A stretch of DNA of 64,000 nt from Rallus limicola (GCA_022605955.1 JAKCOZ010000003.1:57164179-57228178), one strand, 5' to 3'. Numbered from the stretch's first letter, positions 34,405-48,977 are shown. Made by a program: numbers and translations. The notes: generated from the sequence alone by a model not told the origin.

Positions 34405-37400
34405 TAACACTGAAGAGCAAGGAAACATGGTTGAACTCTCTTATTATGGCCTCCCATGAACTCTTCCTTGAAGTAATCTTTAATATTGATAGAGGGACAC
34501 AGGAATCACATCTGCAAATGCTTTGGTTCTCCTGATAATTATGCAGAAGTCTGGAGTCTACATATCACAAAATGAAATAATGTTTTGATCCTCAGCACTA
34601 GCCCCGAACATGACTTTGTTCTAGCATCCTGTGTATGTAATCCATTGGACCTACATTTCTCTCCCTCACAGCTAATACATGCCCCAGAGAGCTTCCCCCT
34701 GAAAATAACAGAATTTTTCACATGGCAATGTGTACACAGAGAAGGGTGCAGTACTTTTTTATTGTATAAATATCTTCCTTAAATATTGTCAATGTGCACA
34801 AGGTGTTTGTGTTGCTGCTGGTGGCTCGGACAACTACACACATTCCCTCTTTCTTCCTCTCATCCCTGGGCCTGCAGAGAGTCTGAGAAGTATTATCACA
34901 GGAGCAACAGGAGCATCTCTTCTCTGCTCATCATTACCTTCCAAATCCCTCCTATGGGATAGTTTGAGTTTCATCTTTGCATGTATCTTCATTTTTAACA
35001 TATTGTTGTCATCAAATCAAAGATTTTTTTCCTTCAAGAGTGGGTTTGTGTGAGGGATTTAAGTTCTGTTGCAGCATTGGTTATATCTATATTCATAATA
35101 CATCTAGAAAGTGTTCAGAATTCAACACCAGCCTCTGTGGAATGAGTCTGCAGAGAGACATAAGAACCCCAAGAACTTTTGCTGACTGCACATACAAGTA
35201 GGAATAGAGAAATTCCTCTTCCCTGAACTGTTAAACCTCATCAGTACACAGCATATCCTATATGCAGTGCTCTTTGCTTAGTAAATTAATGATGTGGTTC
35301 TGTGAAAACATATCCTTCTTACTAGATCAGTGAGAAGTACAAAGCATAGCTAGTCTTTCTGGTTACAGCAAAACTGTAAAAGTTACTACTTTTGAAAAAC
35401 TGTTGATCTTTCAAAGAAAATGCAGCAATTGACACCCTCCACCAGCTCCCCATGACAAACTCAACTATCCCACCCTGGTATACTCAAAAATAGTAATTTT
35501 GGGGTTCTCCTTTAGAACAACATTTGAAAATATTGGTTCAATAGCCAAGAGTCCTCAAACATGTTGAGCAGGCCAGATGGACACATTTGAACTGCATTTC
35601 TCTGAATATCAGGTGGTAAAACACCACTTTTATTAATCCCAGCTCATCAATCTGCCTGGTTTAAGATGTGTTTGTCTCCTTGTTACTATAACAACATTTT
35701 GGCTTCACAATGGTTTTCTGCTTCATCTATTCCAGGCATAAATTGGAAATCTTATTTAGCACTTGCCTGTATCCAGGAGGTGAGTTGCTTCTTTGCACCA
35801 GATGAATATTACCTATCATAAATGAAACTATACACACTCAGAGGTTAGGCATAGGCATAGGTAGCTTCCCAACTTTAATCCTCTGCTGGAGTTATCCATG
35901 CAATATCTTTATTTCGGGGAAACTCCTCCAGAAAAAACATAGATAACGGGGACGCTTTCCAGGCAGGTAGAATAGGTGGCTTTTTGGATTATTTTTTAAT
36001 CTGTGAAAAGAAAAGAACATCCTAAGTAACTTCTGGTCTGTGCAGAAGAACTTGCAAGTTTATATGAAAAAAGATTAAAAGATCAAAACATCAAAAACCA
36101 GGATGAGAAAAACAACCATCACTCCTATAGCAATTCTGTGAGTCAGGGAAACTGGAAATACAAATTTAGGAAAAGATATTTGAGCTGGCTGGTATTACTC
36201 AACTGCAGTGGTATGACTCACATGACCTGATATTAAACTCATTGGTTACAGACTATTTAAGAAAGGCAGCAGGGATATTATATGGTTTAGAGCTACAATT
36301 TAGAAAGACAGGACCTTTATTGTATACTAATTCATGTATTAAGTTATAAATCACAAAATGGGATAACTCTAGGACAGTGAAATAGGTTGATGAATAGGCT
36401 GGGGAAATAGAAATAGCAGTCCCTCGACTTCCTAAAACATTCTAGGAAAATATGTGTCCATCTACAGAACATCAATTTAGGAGGTCTGGGTGCTGTACAA
36501 GTAGATCAAGTAGATAAAAGCATTCTTATGCTTTCCCCATGTGAAAGCAGAATTCAGTTCTGATTAATATACATACTGGGTGCTTTAAAAGATCCAGTCT
36601 CTCAAAGCTGAAGAAAAAATTTGAATGGAAAGAAACATTTAAGTCCAGCAAACTGGAAGGCATTATCTCCGCTGCCGCATGGTCTTTCCAGTGTCACAGC
36701 AACAACGTTCCTGAATTAGTTAAGCATGCTTCACCAAAATGTCCACTCTGTATGCCATGGGCCTCAAAAAATACCGTGTTTTCTGTCAATCCAATATGTG
36801 TGGAAATTCTTTCTTAACTTGTCGCCTGGACATCAATTCAATTTTGAGTACTTGAGAAGATATTAGGCATCTACAAGACATATAATACTAACAGAGCCTT
36901 GCCTGATACACTGCCTTCTCCCCAAGCAGTTGTAGTAAGTTACTAAGTGTTTACAGGAAGGTACTCTTTGCCTTTTTCTGCATTTTATTGAAAAGGAAGA
37001 AAAAATAAAATGTCTCCTGCAGCTCAAGGTGGTCAGTAGCACCCCTGTAGCAATCCTGGGCCTCATACAATATGCGGTAACAACCAGAACAAATACTGAT
37101 CATGAATCCTTCAATCCTTCTTTGGAATACCAGGTAAAGAATCATTCCTAGATGCTCCAAACTGAAAAGCATTACTGAAGGTGGCTGCAATTACAAAAAA
37201 AAAAACAAAACCAAGAGGAACGAACATATTTGTAACAGCTAAGTACATATGTAAGTATGGAAAATACTAGGCTACCAAAAAGAATAATATTGGATAAAAA
37301 CACAGATAAACAAAAGTGAAACTGAAAGAAATTACTAAAACACCATGGCTGGTAAAATTAAAGATGGAAGGTTTGAATTATCTGAACTTACCAGGCAAAA

Positions 37401-38253
37401 GAAATATTATAAATATGGTAAAACTATTGAGCATGTTAACTGCTGATGGCCACCACAGAATAATTTAGACAGCTATGTTTTTATATTGAGCTTGGAATGA
37501 GTTGAATTCTGAATTATTTCATCTTCCTGAAAAATCACATAATTTTCATTACAAAAAAGAATTGAGAGGACCTTAAGCATTCTGTGAACTGCATTTTTAT
37601 AAATCTGCAAAATGGCAAGCTAGGAACAACCACAGGCAAGATCAGGGAAAGACTGTTCCATCAGAAAAGCACTACAGTGAATGCAAGAAATCTTGCCTTG
37701 TGGAAGTCCTGGGCAGCTGGTATATCAGAAAAAAAAATATCTGTGAGGGGCAAATGGGTGTTTCTAATGGGATCCATTCAAATCAGAATTTGACAAAAAC
37801 ACATGAACTCCGAGCAATATCTGTATTTCCCATCATGAATCATTGGAGAGGTAAATGAGATGTGAACCAGCATAGACTGGCCTGTGTGACTTCATTTCAG
37901 CAGCATCACTTTTAACATGGCTAAATGCTATGACATATGCTTAGAAAGACAGGCTGCGAGGCACACTGTTAGGGTAGAAGATTGTATCCTGGAAAGCAGC
38001 AGCACTAAAAAGTGTGTTCAAACATATGCTGCTTGTTTAAGAAGCTAAATGCAATTCTCAGATGCATTAGCAGGAAACCTGAAGGTGGGAATAGGGAAGT
38101 AATTTCATACAGAGCCTTTCATTGGAATAATTTTACCAAGTCTGGTATCAACACTTTCTTTTCATAAGGAAGCTGACAATTTGGAAAATTTTCAGATAGA
38201 TCTGCAATGGTGATTCAGGGAACTATGATGAAGAATGAGGGAGCTCAAAGCAA

Positions 38254-38268
38254 TTTTTTTTTTTTTTT
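38254..38268 (+). repeat. (T)15 homopolymer
   Basis: Fifteen consecutive T between CAA and GTTC. Simple sequence only. Confidence 0.9.
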
Positions 38269-39998
38269 GTTCAAAAGATGTTGTAAAATAGGTGGGGCAG
38301 AAAAATTTCCAGCAAGGTCAGAGACTTATGTGTGAGAGCATGGTGCATCACCAAAGATACCATCAGGCCAGCTTTAAAGTACATGGAAAAATGGCTCAAA
38401 CTCCAGGCTTGTGAAAATGTGATTTCTGAACTATTTATGGCTTTCTAAATGCCTGTAGGAAAATCAGAATTATCTATGGATTTTTGGCTGGAAGTAGTCA
38501 AGAGGCAAATTCTTCATGCTACATATAGATATCAAAGGAAGATTCTACTGATAGATGGTATATCTGTAATTCAGCAAAAGAGGTAAACTGACCAAAAAGC
38601 AAAGAGTATTTTGTATCTTTTGTCCTAGTTTTGAAAACATGGGAAATTTCAGCAATCCTTTACATTTTGATGCACATCTTGAGAAATGGAAGAGAATTTT
38701 AGTGAATAGTTGGTGTTTAAAAAATAAATGTTATACTCTGCTGATATATTGTATTTATACCATATTCAGAAACTTCACTCTTAAAAATAGGTATCTTTAT
38801 TACCTGAGTTAAAGAAGTAGTTACTAGTGGTCATCTTCTTGTCATTCAGGATGTGTCATTAGTAGGTGAAAAGAAGTACACTTCCTTAAACAAAATGTTA
38901 TGTTACCAAGTGAGTCCTGTAACCTTTCCAGTAATGGCAAAAACATCCCACTCCACTTGTATCAATTCTTCACCGAGATTTGGTGAGGTAAATTTACTAC
39001 CATTCTTAAAAACATCTTAATTTTCCCTGGAGCTGAATGAGATGGTGACTATAGACAAAGAATTGCAAAGGCATGCAAAAATATTAAGTCACTCAATTTA
39101 GGTCCAGGATCTTGGATTTGCAGTCCAGGGAAAAAAACATAGGAGAAAGCAGTCTTCTGTGGATGTCACTAAGGAAAATCTTGTAAAGAAACCTTTCTTT
39201 CATGAATTGCCCACTTTCAGGATCTGAAAGCTAAGTCAGGAATGAATGATTTGAATTTCTTTATATATGTCAGCACCATTTATTTAAAAATCAATTTTTC
39301 AAGCAATGAAAGATCTGTGAATATGTATTCTTATAAATACAAATTAGATTAAATCAGAAGTTTGATTTATTTACTCCTTTGTTGTTCATATACGGAAATA
39401 TTTGGCTCATGCAGATGATTCTTTTCTTCAGCACGAGGAAGATGTGCTTCTTTATAAACACATGCAATTTCACCTAAAAGTACACTGTATGTATGATGCA
39501 TGGACTATGTCTCTTCATACAAAAAAAATCCCTGTCTTTTTTTCTGACAAAAATTGAATTGGCATTGCCACTGATTTTCATTACAAGTAAGGCAGCCTGC
39601 TTCCTTTAGCACAGCAACTGTGAGAGATGGCGAGTCGGATCCTTTCATCAGATACAGATACAGTGGCACAAACTCGGTATTCTGCTTATCATGCTTTTGT
39701 TTCTGAGAACCTCGTGCACATCATAAGCCCTTGGAAGTCTGCTTGAATTGTTTTCTTAAGAAATTGTAACTGCAGAAACAAAAATACACGAGCAGAAACA
39801 TAAAGATACGAGTCTTAGTTGTGTCTTTGTGAGGAACTGCACAATCTGTTCTTCCTGAAAATTGTTTCCTGTTGAAATTTACAGACTGAGAATGGAATAT
39901 TTTCTCTAATGACATTAAACTGTGACTTATTTCTGTTTTGGCAGCAAGGGTCAAATTTGCTGTTTAACTATTTTTCTTTTCATGTAATGGTGAAGATC

Positions 39999-40022
39999 CT
40001 TGATTAACAGCTTGATTAACAG
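39999..40022. repeat. Perfect 12-bp tandem duplication
   Basis: CTTGATTAACAG occurs twice back to back. A recent local duplication, with no larger array. Confidence 0.95.
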
Positions 40023-43000
40023 TGATTGTATTTACCACTGCTTATTTTCTGTCCTATGTGAAAAAATATATCTGCAATCCCTTACTTCCTATAAAGCCTA
40101 TGTTTTTAGATAAGTAATGAAAGAGAAGAAGAAATATACTTAAAAAAAAAAAAACCCACATGAAAATTCTCATTAGTAATCTTCTCAAGTGAGATAACAG
40201 GAGGGTTTTCCTGTGTAGGAAATACCATAAAAGAATCCAGGAAAAATTATCCGCTGAGAGTGCAATCACATGATTCCATAGGGAAGGAAAAAGCCTGGTT
40301 GTTTGAGGTCACAGTTCAAGGGACAGAGCAGTTATGTCTATTCCATCAAAGCCAAGAGCTTGAATTGAGCTTGGAAGACATGCTAAAATTACACCACAAT
40401 GACAAGGTGTGACTGTATGGTTGAGCCACAAGACTAAGAAAAAAACATTTTCATGTCTGTTTGTTCCCAAGGAAAACAAATCATTAATAATATAGTAACT
40501 ACATTTGTAATTTTGTCATCTGTGTTTTCAAATTTTAGCTGAAATGTATTATTGTCAGGAGTGACATTTTTGTGGCTGCCTGTGACAGCACTTTCAAAGT
40601 AGAGACATGAACCTCCACTTTTACAAATGGAGCATATTAAGAAAATAGTTTTAACTGGCAAACATATGAAAACTTGAATAATTTCTCTTTTCTAGAAGCA
40701 GCAGTCTGTAAAAGAAATTGATTGGGAAAAACCGGGGGGTTATTTAACATGGTTTTCTCAGTATAGACTTTGGATGTCACTGAAGCTTCATTAAAGTATG
40801 TATCATAAAATTACAATTGAAGATAATGTGATGGTATCATCAGCTGTTTAATAGTATAGAACTTTCATTTGAATAACAAATATGCTCTATACAAACTTCA
40901 GTAAATGAGAATGGATATTCCATTGAAAGCAATTCAACTGATCTTATTCAACCAGATCCGTAGCTGGCAGGCAGAAGTACATTTCTACTGAGGTCATTGG
41001 CCCACATTTGCCTGGATCATGGACACACGATCACTGTTTTTGTAACTCTGCAAAGAAACAGAGAAGGCTTGGGGAGACCTCTTTTCACTGCACAGCCTCT
41101 TTTCTAGTCTCAGATTATTTTAAAGCACTGCTGTCTCTGAAAGCTGAGATTTAATTCATGCTTATTCTCTTAACTTCATACCAATTTCTCCTAATCTTTA
41201 GTGCCTGTCTCTTGAGTCCACCAAGAGCCGTGTTCTTTGCCCTGCTCCCTCACCCTGCTTCCCTTTCCTTTGAGTGGGCATAAGGCACAAGGCATTAATG
41301 AAGATACGAAAGGAAAAAAACACAACCGCAATGTTAGCGACTGGAACAGAGGATGGTGAAAGGGCAATTTGTCATTTTAGACAAAGGAATATAGTGAAAA
41401 AGGGGGAGATATTGCCTGCATAAGTAATGGCACTGTTCTGATAACAGATACAGTAGTTTTCTTGTCTCAGTTTTGATTTCTGCATAACTGCTAAAGCATT
41501 TTCTTTCAGAACCTCCTGACACCTGGCCATGTCTTTCTCTCCCTCTTCCGCATTGTCTAAGCCCAGTGATTAACGCAGCACCCAGGGTGTAGAATAACAA
41601 GGTCTCATCTCCTCCCTTCAGCTTGGAGGAAGGTTTTGATTTCTCAATTTTCAAGCAAACATCGTAAATTCTGAACAGTGCAGTATGAAGTGCCTACCTC
41701 AGTCTTTCCCATTGAAGGGACTGCAAAATAAGAGACTGAAGCAGCAAGGGAAAAATGTGGAAGAGGTATGAGAGAGGAAAATGGAAATGCCAGCCTGAAA
41801 AACTCAGCTCAGGATTCCCCAAGCCTGTTGTAAGGCTCCATTGTCACCAGTGTATACTGACAACTAACATGATTGTGACACAGAAACCCATGTACTCAAA
41901 CACAGAACTGAGGAACTGGCCTAATGGGGGTAAGAGGAAGAGATATTAATGTATGTATATACCTCAGGTCTTAATTCCTACTTTTCAACATCTGAATCTG
42001 GTCTTTAAGCTTAGTGGTACCTCTCTCATTGCCTGTGACCTCAAATGACAATTAAGGGCAGGAAAGAGAAAATCATTAAGGCAAAATATTTTTGACAGTG
42101 GACTAAGGAACACACCACCACCAATGAGGAAGGATTTATCTAAAAATAAAATAATCAAGCATCCCAGAATAACTTTCCAGACTGTTTCATTTTATAAATG
42201 AGGACTACCAGCACAATGTCTATATCTCAAGGCATATTATCTAATACACACAACTAAATAAATGTTGATAACCTCTAGCTGACAGAACATGAATCGGAAA
42301 GCCTATGCTGCACCACTAATTTGATATATTGTTCTACTTTATTTTGTTTTCTGCAGGTGCTATTGGCAGCTCTGCCTGTTCTGTGAGGAAAATTTCCAAA
42401 AGTCACTCTTTCCCTGCCAGCACAATGTTTATATTCATGATACAACTTGTTGGCATATAATACTGAATTCTATGAATGATGATGCACTGGTGCATTTTTT
42501 CTCTTAATGAATGAGACACATTCACAGAGGATTAATACTGGCCTTTAATTCTTATCCCAAAGTTATTTTTAGTTTTAATTGTGCAAAATAATAGGAAAAT
42601 CAGTACTTGCAGCAAGATTCTACTTATTTAATATTAGCTAAAAGTTATAAATTTAGCATAATCCATTTATATGGTTTTATAATCAATTTTATAATCAGTG
42701 ATTTATCCATGTAAAAGAGCATGTAGAGTTAATTTTATTCTAATGGATCCTGTGCCTCTACAGTGTTGGTAGAGGAAACAACTAGTTCTTAGTACCTGGT
42801 CTAAAATGCCCAAGCTAGGTGGGGTAGATCCCAGCTAGCTAACAGCTGGGTAATACATACCAAGAGAAAATTAACAGTATACTTATTACATTCATTCTGC
42901 AAGATAAGATTGATTTCCCATCTTGAGGATTAGTCTTTGTCTGCCAATCTCTCACTGAGTATGACTAGAAATTAAATGATAAAGAACAAGAACCTTATTT

Positions 43001-45149
43001 GAGTTCATGGAGAAGATCTTCCTATATTCAGGTACGTTTTCAGCAGACTGAAGAAGCAATGGCCAGCAGAATCACTCTTTCTGAAGTAGAACCACTGAAG
43101 TATTAGCATTATATAGGCTGAAGTAGCTTCTGTAGTGTTTTAGCAGTTAACAGGAAAGATGTCTTGTCTTCATTCAGTTTGCAGAATACCAATAAATTAC
43201 CTTAAAAATATTGCTAGTTCAGATTCTTTAGCTCCGAAAAGTACATGAGAGCAATGGGCAACACCAATTGTGTCATTCCCTAGTGACAGTTCCCCACAAG
43301 AGTGATACTAATGGGAAATCAGAATATTTACGTAATAAATCATGTCCACATGCACACAGGCAAAGAAAGTAGCCTATGATGTCTACCTGTACACTCACCA
43401 TTCACCCATTTGAATGGTGGTAGAGTTAAAAAGGGCATTTGAGTATGAAAATAGAAATATATAGACCCAGTTGTTGCTTTCTTGTTCACAGATAGTTGCA
43501 CTACACCACTGTGTGTTTTTCTGGTAGCTCACAACCCGTTCCACTGTCAGACACTGTTCCTTTACAACCCGAGAGAAGTTGATGACATAAACATATCCTT
43601 TTCCCAAACACTTTGGTTGTGTGTGTTTTAACCTTTAACTCCTGCTTGTTGTTATGGGTGAGATGTCAAATATTTGTTGTGAGCCTTTGGCAAGGGTTTG
43701 GATATGTTTTCATCACTCTTCCTCTAAGTAAGTAGGCTGCAGCCAGAGAAGCACTGCAGGGAGGTCTCCCTTCCCCCATCCCCCTGGCCACTTCCTCGGA
43801 GCTCAAACAGGAAAGTGAGGACAATGCAGAGGGACCAGCCATGGGCTCACAGTAAATCTGCAGTTACTTGAAATGTCACTTCCTGTTTTTGAAGGCTACA
43901 GAAGAATAAATACCCTTCTGGGCTTCGCTGCAAAGCCAAGGGGCCCTGGCATGTGCGGTCCCAGTGTTGCTTGGTCTGGGGACAGCAGGAGCACAGAGCC
44001 ACGCTGCTCAGATAAACACTTCCAGGGGTGGCAATCAATCTTCCTCCAGGGGCATATAAATACTATTTCAAATGTGTAAATGGGATTGTATCCCAACTAA
44101 AGTTGCTAACTTTGCCTTAGAAAAATAGGCTTCAAAGGGGAAGTGCTTTATACACATTAAAGGCAAATTTTCATTCCCAGTCTGTATGGATTTAATTTGT
44201 CCCAAGTCTTCAGCCATGGCAGCCCCTGTCACTTTGTCCCTTACAAATATCTGTGTGGTTTCAGTAGATCCTGCTGGAAATAGCCCCACACACTGTCTTC
44301 CCCCTAATGTTTGGGATGAATTTTTTTCAACTGTATGCAATCTTCATCCAGTTTATCACAACAACACTCCAAAGTGGGCTGTGAGCATAGGCAACAGAAG
44401 AGACAGGAATGAATTAAGTCAGCACTGGCTTAATAGAAATCTACTTATAGAACTGTGGTGTTAGTGTAAAGGATGTTTAAACTCTGTAATCAGTGTCCAA
44501 GCTGTTGAATAAGGATTTACAGTAAATTTTGTCATCACAGGAATGCTTTACCAACCCCATTCGTTTGCAGACCGAGTTCTGTTTTTTGAAGAACAAAGAA
44601 AGCTCTCAGAAATACTTTTTTTCACACCTCTGAGAAACGTGGCAAGGTGCAGTTCCATGCCTAGCTGATCGTGTCTTGCCAGGTTCAGGTATACTTAATT
44701 CATAAAGTATTATACATGCATATTCTGAGAATGCCAGATCAGGCATAAGGAGGAAGCAGTGCTGCTGATTTTGAAGGGCTGATGGTAGAAAACATGTTGC
44801 TGAAGTGAGGAGATACACAGTCAAGTCAGGAACTGTTTTGTTGTAAAATTGGGTTTCTCACTGGCTAAGCAGTTTTCAGAGAAACACAATTTCAAGCATA
44901 TTGCTTAAAGTTCTCCAAAAGTATTTAAAAATACTTCCTGGATGTTGTTCCTGGTAAATCCTACTGACTAGAATTTTTCATTTGTTGCTGTTTTCCTTAT
45001 TTATATTTACCATTTGTTCTTGCTGCTTATATCTAAATACTCATTAAAGAAGGGAAACAAATATGAGGAAGATAGGGAAAAAATTATTAAATCATGATTA
45101 TTTTTCTGACATCAAAATAGCATGTACAGTACAACCAAGGAAAAAAGGA

Positions 45150-46056
45150 CCTGTCAGCATGGGTCTGTGAAAGGCAACTCTTTCTTGACTAACCTGGTCT
45201 CTTTCTATAACAAGATTTCCCTCATCAATGAGTGAGAGAAAGGCTCTGGATGTTGTCCACCTGGACTATTAGTAAGGACTTTGACACTGTTTCCCACAGC
45301 ATTCTCCTGCAGAAACTGGCTGTTCATGGATGGGTGTAGTGTTCTCTGGGTAAAAAACTGTCTGGGTGTCCAGGCCCACAGAGTTGAATGGAGTTAAATC
45401 CTGTTGGCAGCCAGTTACAAGTGATATTCCCCAGGGCTCAGTGCTGGGGCCAGTTCTCTTTAGCATCTTTATCAATGATCTGGACAAGGGCATTGAGGGC
45501 AGCTTTAGGAAGTTTGGAGGCAACAGCATGTTGTGTGGGGGTGTTGATTTGCTTGAGGGTAGGAAGGATCTGCAGAGGGATCTGGACTGGCTGGATTGAT
45601 GGCCCAACTGTATGAGATTCAACAAGGCTTAAAAACCCCAGGTAATGATACAGGCCTGGGGAAGGGTAGGTGGAAAGTTGCCTGGCAGAAAAGGACCTGT
45701 GGGTGTTGACTGCCAGCCAGCTGAAGATGAGCCAGCAGTGTGCCCAGGTCCTGTGGCCAAATGCATCCTGGCTTGGGTCAGATGCAATATCTCGCTTCAA
45801 GAGAGATATTGAAGTGCTGGAGTGTGTCCAAAGATGGACTACAAAGCTGATGAAGAATCTAAAGCACAGGTCAGATGAGGAGCAGCTGAAGAAACTGTGA
45901 CTGTTTAGTCTGGAGAAAAAGAGGCTGAAGGACAACCTTATCACTCTCTACTATTTCATGGAAAGAGGTTGTAGCCAGGTGGGTGCTGGTCTGCTCTCCC
46001 AAGTAACAAGTGATAAGACACAGGGAAACAGCCTCAAGTTGTGCCGGGGAGTTTAA
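45150..46056 (+). mobile_element. CR1 LINE fragment, truncated at both ends
   Basis: Plus-strand CR1 from within ORF2 reverse transcriptase to the start of the 3' UTR. Recognisable parts are GACACTGTTTCCCACAGC (FDTVSH block, 45282-45299), GGGCTCAGTGCTGGGGCC (PQGSVLGP block, 45434-45451), GTGTGCCCAGGTC, and GAGTGTGTCCAAAGATGG. It ends near 46056 at GTTGTGCCGGGGAGTTT, so about the last 250 bp of the 3' UTR and the terminal repeat are missing. The catalytic FADD block reads FGGN, so the active-site aspartates are lost. Confidence 0.9.
45366..45900 (+). pseudogene. CR1 ORF2 reverse-transcriptase/C-terminal remnant
   Basis: Frames at 45366-45599, 45388-45615 and 45670-45900 together cover the palm end and C-terminal region of CR1 ORF2 but are separated by frameshifts. 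Read in order they show [29 protein letters not shown] in place of the FADD block, RDLDWLD, EKDLWVLT and VLECVQRWTTKLM. The missing catalytic aspartates and frame breaks mean no enzyme. An upstream W codon at 45359-45361 is TGT (Cys). Confidence 0.85.
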
Positions 46057-48977
46057 TCCCATTCTTAAATAAAACCAAATTTCAAAATACTAAATCCTCC
46101 ATACCACAAAAATCATTACAGAAACTTTCAATTATATAACTGCTGCAGAAATGCATCTGAGAGTCTGTTGGAAATGGATTCACACACCGTGTTTTGCATT
46201 CTTTTTCATTACATATTTTCTGCCCTACAAGCATTGGGTTTTTTCTACTTTTCTGGAAAGAGAGTTCTACTAGTATTCCTCTGATACTGTTAGGTCTAAG
46301 GCTTCTTCCTGTGGGATGGATTTTCATGTCTCAAATATATCCCTGCTGAGGATTTAGGTTGAATAAAGCTCTATTTATATCCCTGCTCAGTTTGTGACCA
46401 CAGCCATAATATTAAGAGCAGAGGTGACTCCATCAGAAAATCCTCAATATTGTGTGATTGTGCAATCCAAAGCAGTCATTTAGGAATACAAATTAAAGTC
46501 CTGGAGACATCCTAATGATACTAATGGTTTGCCTTTTTTTTTTCTTTCTTTTTTTTTTAATAAAAAAGGCATAGTTTTTCATGAACCATAATTCCTCGCA
46601 AAAATATTAAAAGAATTTTTTTTGAACCATGCATTGTTTTCTGCCACCTCACCTGCTGGCTCTGGAGGCTCTGTGCTTGAAACAACCTTATCACCAAGAA
46701 TCACATTAGAGTTAGGCATGCCAAGGTTTCTATATTCCCCAGTAAGACTCTGGAGCCACAGTTCTGCTAAGGTCATTCAGAGTCCATGCCTAGTTGCAGA
46801 ACTCTTATGAAATAGCTTGAAATAAGGATCCCAGGGTTTTGAGACTTTCCACACCTTCTCCTTTCACTTAGAAAACTACAGGATTACCAAATTAAATTTG
46901 AACCCACATCATGTTAGAAACTTCTGCTTTCTGTTACGGGACCCTTCAGCTCTGGTTTACTCAGCTGGGGCTCCAAAGCAGTGTGAGATTTGAGTGACAC
47001 CAATTGGTCCTGGTTTCTTTAGGGAAAAAAAAAGTTTACATCTTTCCATAACTATAAAACTTTCTGAAGAGAGCATCACCACTTCCAATAAATTTGGAAG
47101 CACATGAATTTTTAAGGAAAATCAGTTGTCTAAGAGCATATGTACATTAGGTAGAAATTCTTACTACTTTTAACATAGGTGTATGAATACTTGGAAATTT
47201 ATGAATATCATCCTTCCCTACAGTGATAACAGAGAGGGGACAATCCCATTCATTGGGCCTAATAGCCTGCCAGCTTCTATTGCTACTGATGTGATGCATA
47301 GGAATAATAGTTATGAACTGGAATGCACTAGATGTGCACAAATAGAGGTTGGTTGGATCCTGCCTTTATGTTACTTCAGCTTGTGCAGTTACAATGACAA
47401 CATCTTTGTTTTTCTAGGTGCATTTCATGTTGATGCTTTGTAAAAAATACATTAAGGAAGAAGGATGTCACATAAGGCTAACTTTGAAGTTGGAAGTGTC
47501 CTACACTTTAACAAATATGTCTGTCAGCATGTTACCCAATCACTTAGAATAAGCAGGTATCACATCTGCTTTATATATGTTTTAATAAAGCACCATCTGC
47601 TCTGTGATGTTCACATCTTTTTTCCTTCAGATAAGAAAACAACACTTTTTTCTTTAAAATCTACTTTCTGTTTTGACCAAATATGAAACTTCTTGATTTG
47701 AAAAAAACAAAAAATCCTAAAAAAACCCCACACACAGACACACAAAAACCCCAAAACAAACCACAACTAACCAATGTGAAATAGTTATCCTTTGCTGTCA
47801 CATATCCTTGCTTTTTTATAACTGACTGTCACAACTTGATCCAGTCTCCGTGTAAGCAGGGGGAAAACTGGTGCTCTTCATTGCACAGCAACTGTAGTAT
47901 TATGTGACTAATATAAAAGCACCCAGTACACCTGTCAGGAATAAAGATGGGACCTGAATTCTTCATATCCCTCCTGCTAAGAACAAATCCTTATCTAACC
48001 TCTATACTGAATGTAAAAGGAGCTTTTGAATAATCTGAAAATAAGGATTAAAATCTATAAATTAATTAATCTGTCTAATACAGTTTATAATACTTTAGAG
48101 AAGTGTCTTTAAAAGGCTTTCTATTTCTTATTTCATGTCTGGCTTTTTCAGACTCACTATGCTATCCCACAGGTGCTGTAACTGGGAGGAAATGCATAGA
48201 TTTATATTTAGCCAGTCATTCATTTCTGGGAATTTGGTCAAAAATGAGTTCATCCTTTCAGATATTCCCTTATGATTATATCACATTCATCCTTCAAAAT
48301 CAGAAGATTCAGGAGTCTTGGTGATTCAATAGGCTTACCACTAGTTTATAGGAATACAATTAGTGTCTGCAAGGAACGCTAATTGTATTGCAGTACTCCC
48401 ATGCTAAGTATCTCTAAGAACAAATGTACTGTCATAATCACTATATTTTTCATATTAGTTCTAACTACTGGATTTAAAACTGTACCTTTCTAATACACTG
48501 ATTTCTGTGCTGACTAAATTATCAATGAGTTTCAGTATTGTCTTATAACAATTCCATGGTTTATTAATGCTGTTAGACAAATAATGACATTCAGGTTGTC
48601 ACTGACATGATTAACTCTATAAATACTCAACTAGACAACAGTCTCAATTCCTGCTATGAACTGATTCATATCAAATAAAGTCATCATTAAATTTGGCATT
48701 TAATCATCAACTTTTATTGATTCTACCCTTGAAATTCTGCACAATCAGATGGAAATGAACCTCTTTGTTTCTCACTTCTCTGGCTCCATTAGGCATTCCT
48801 ATTATTAGTAACATATAAGACCATAGTTTTTTAGCCAATATCTCTCATTTAGCAGGTATCCCTACCTTGATATTAAGTAGATTTAATTTCTTTATGAAGG
48901 CAGAAAGTTTAGCAATACTTTGTACTGTTTTGTGGTATTTTCAAATGGATGGGTTGGCTTCTCAGATTTTAGCATAT
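46057..48977. other. Non-coding, no recognisable repeat family
   Basis: AT-rich sequence with T-rich low complexity at about 46538-46560, A/C-rich low complexity at about 47698-47770, and a hairpin at 48353-48389. Small frames (46082-46327, 47183-47443, 48103-48324) show no recognisable domain. Confidence 0.5.
48353..48389. repeat. 13-bp hairpin, 11-nt loop
   Basis: AATACAATTAGTG (48353-48365) pairs with CGCTAATTGTATT (48377-48389). All positions pair, with one T-G (U-G in RNA) wobble. The stem is not extended outward. Confidence 0.88.

Larger units (their letters stand above)
33464..45149. other. Repeat-poor non-coding interval (11.7 kb)
   Basis: The longest stretch in the window without a CR1 or LTR signature. 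Only small features occur: a 10-bp tandem at 34377-34404, T15 at 38254-38268, a 12-bp tandem at 39999-40022 and A-runs near 40141-40152. No frame here exceeds 107 codons, and none shows recognisable domains. It may be intronic or intergenic. Confidence 0.5.
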
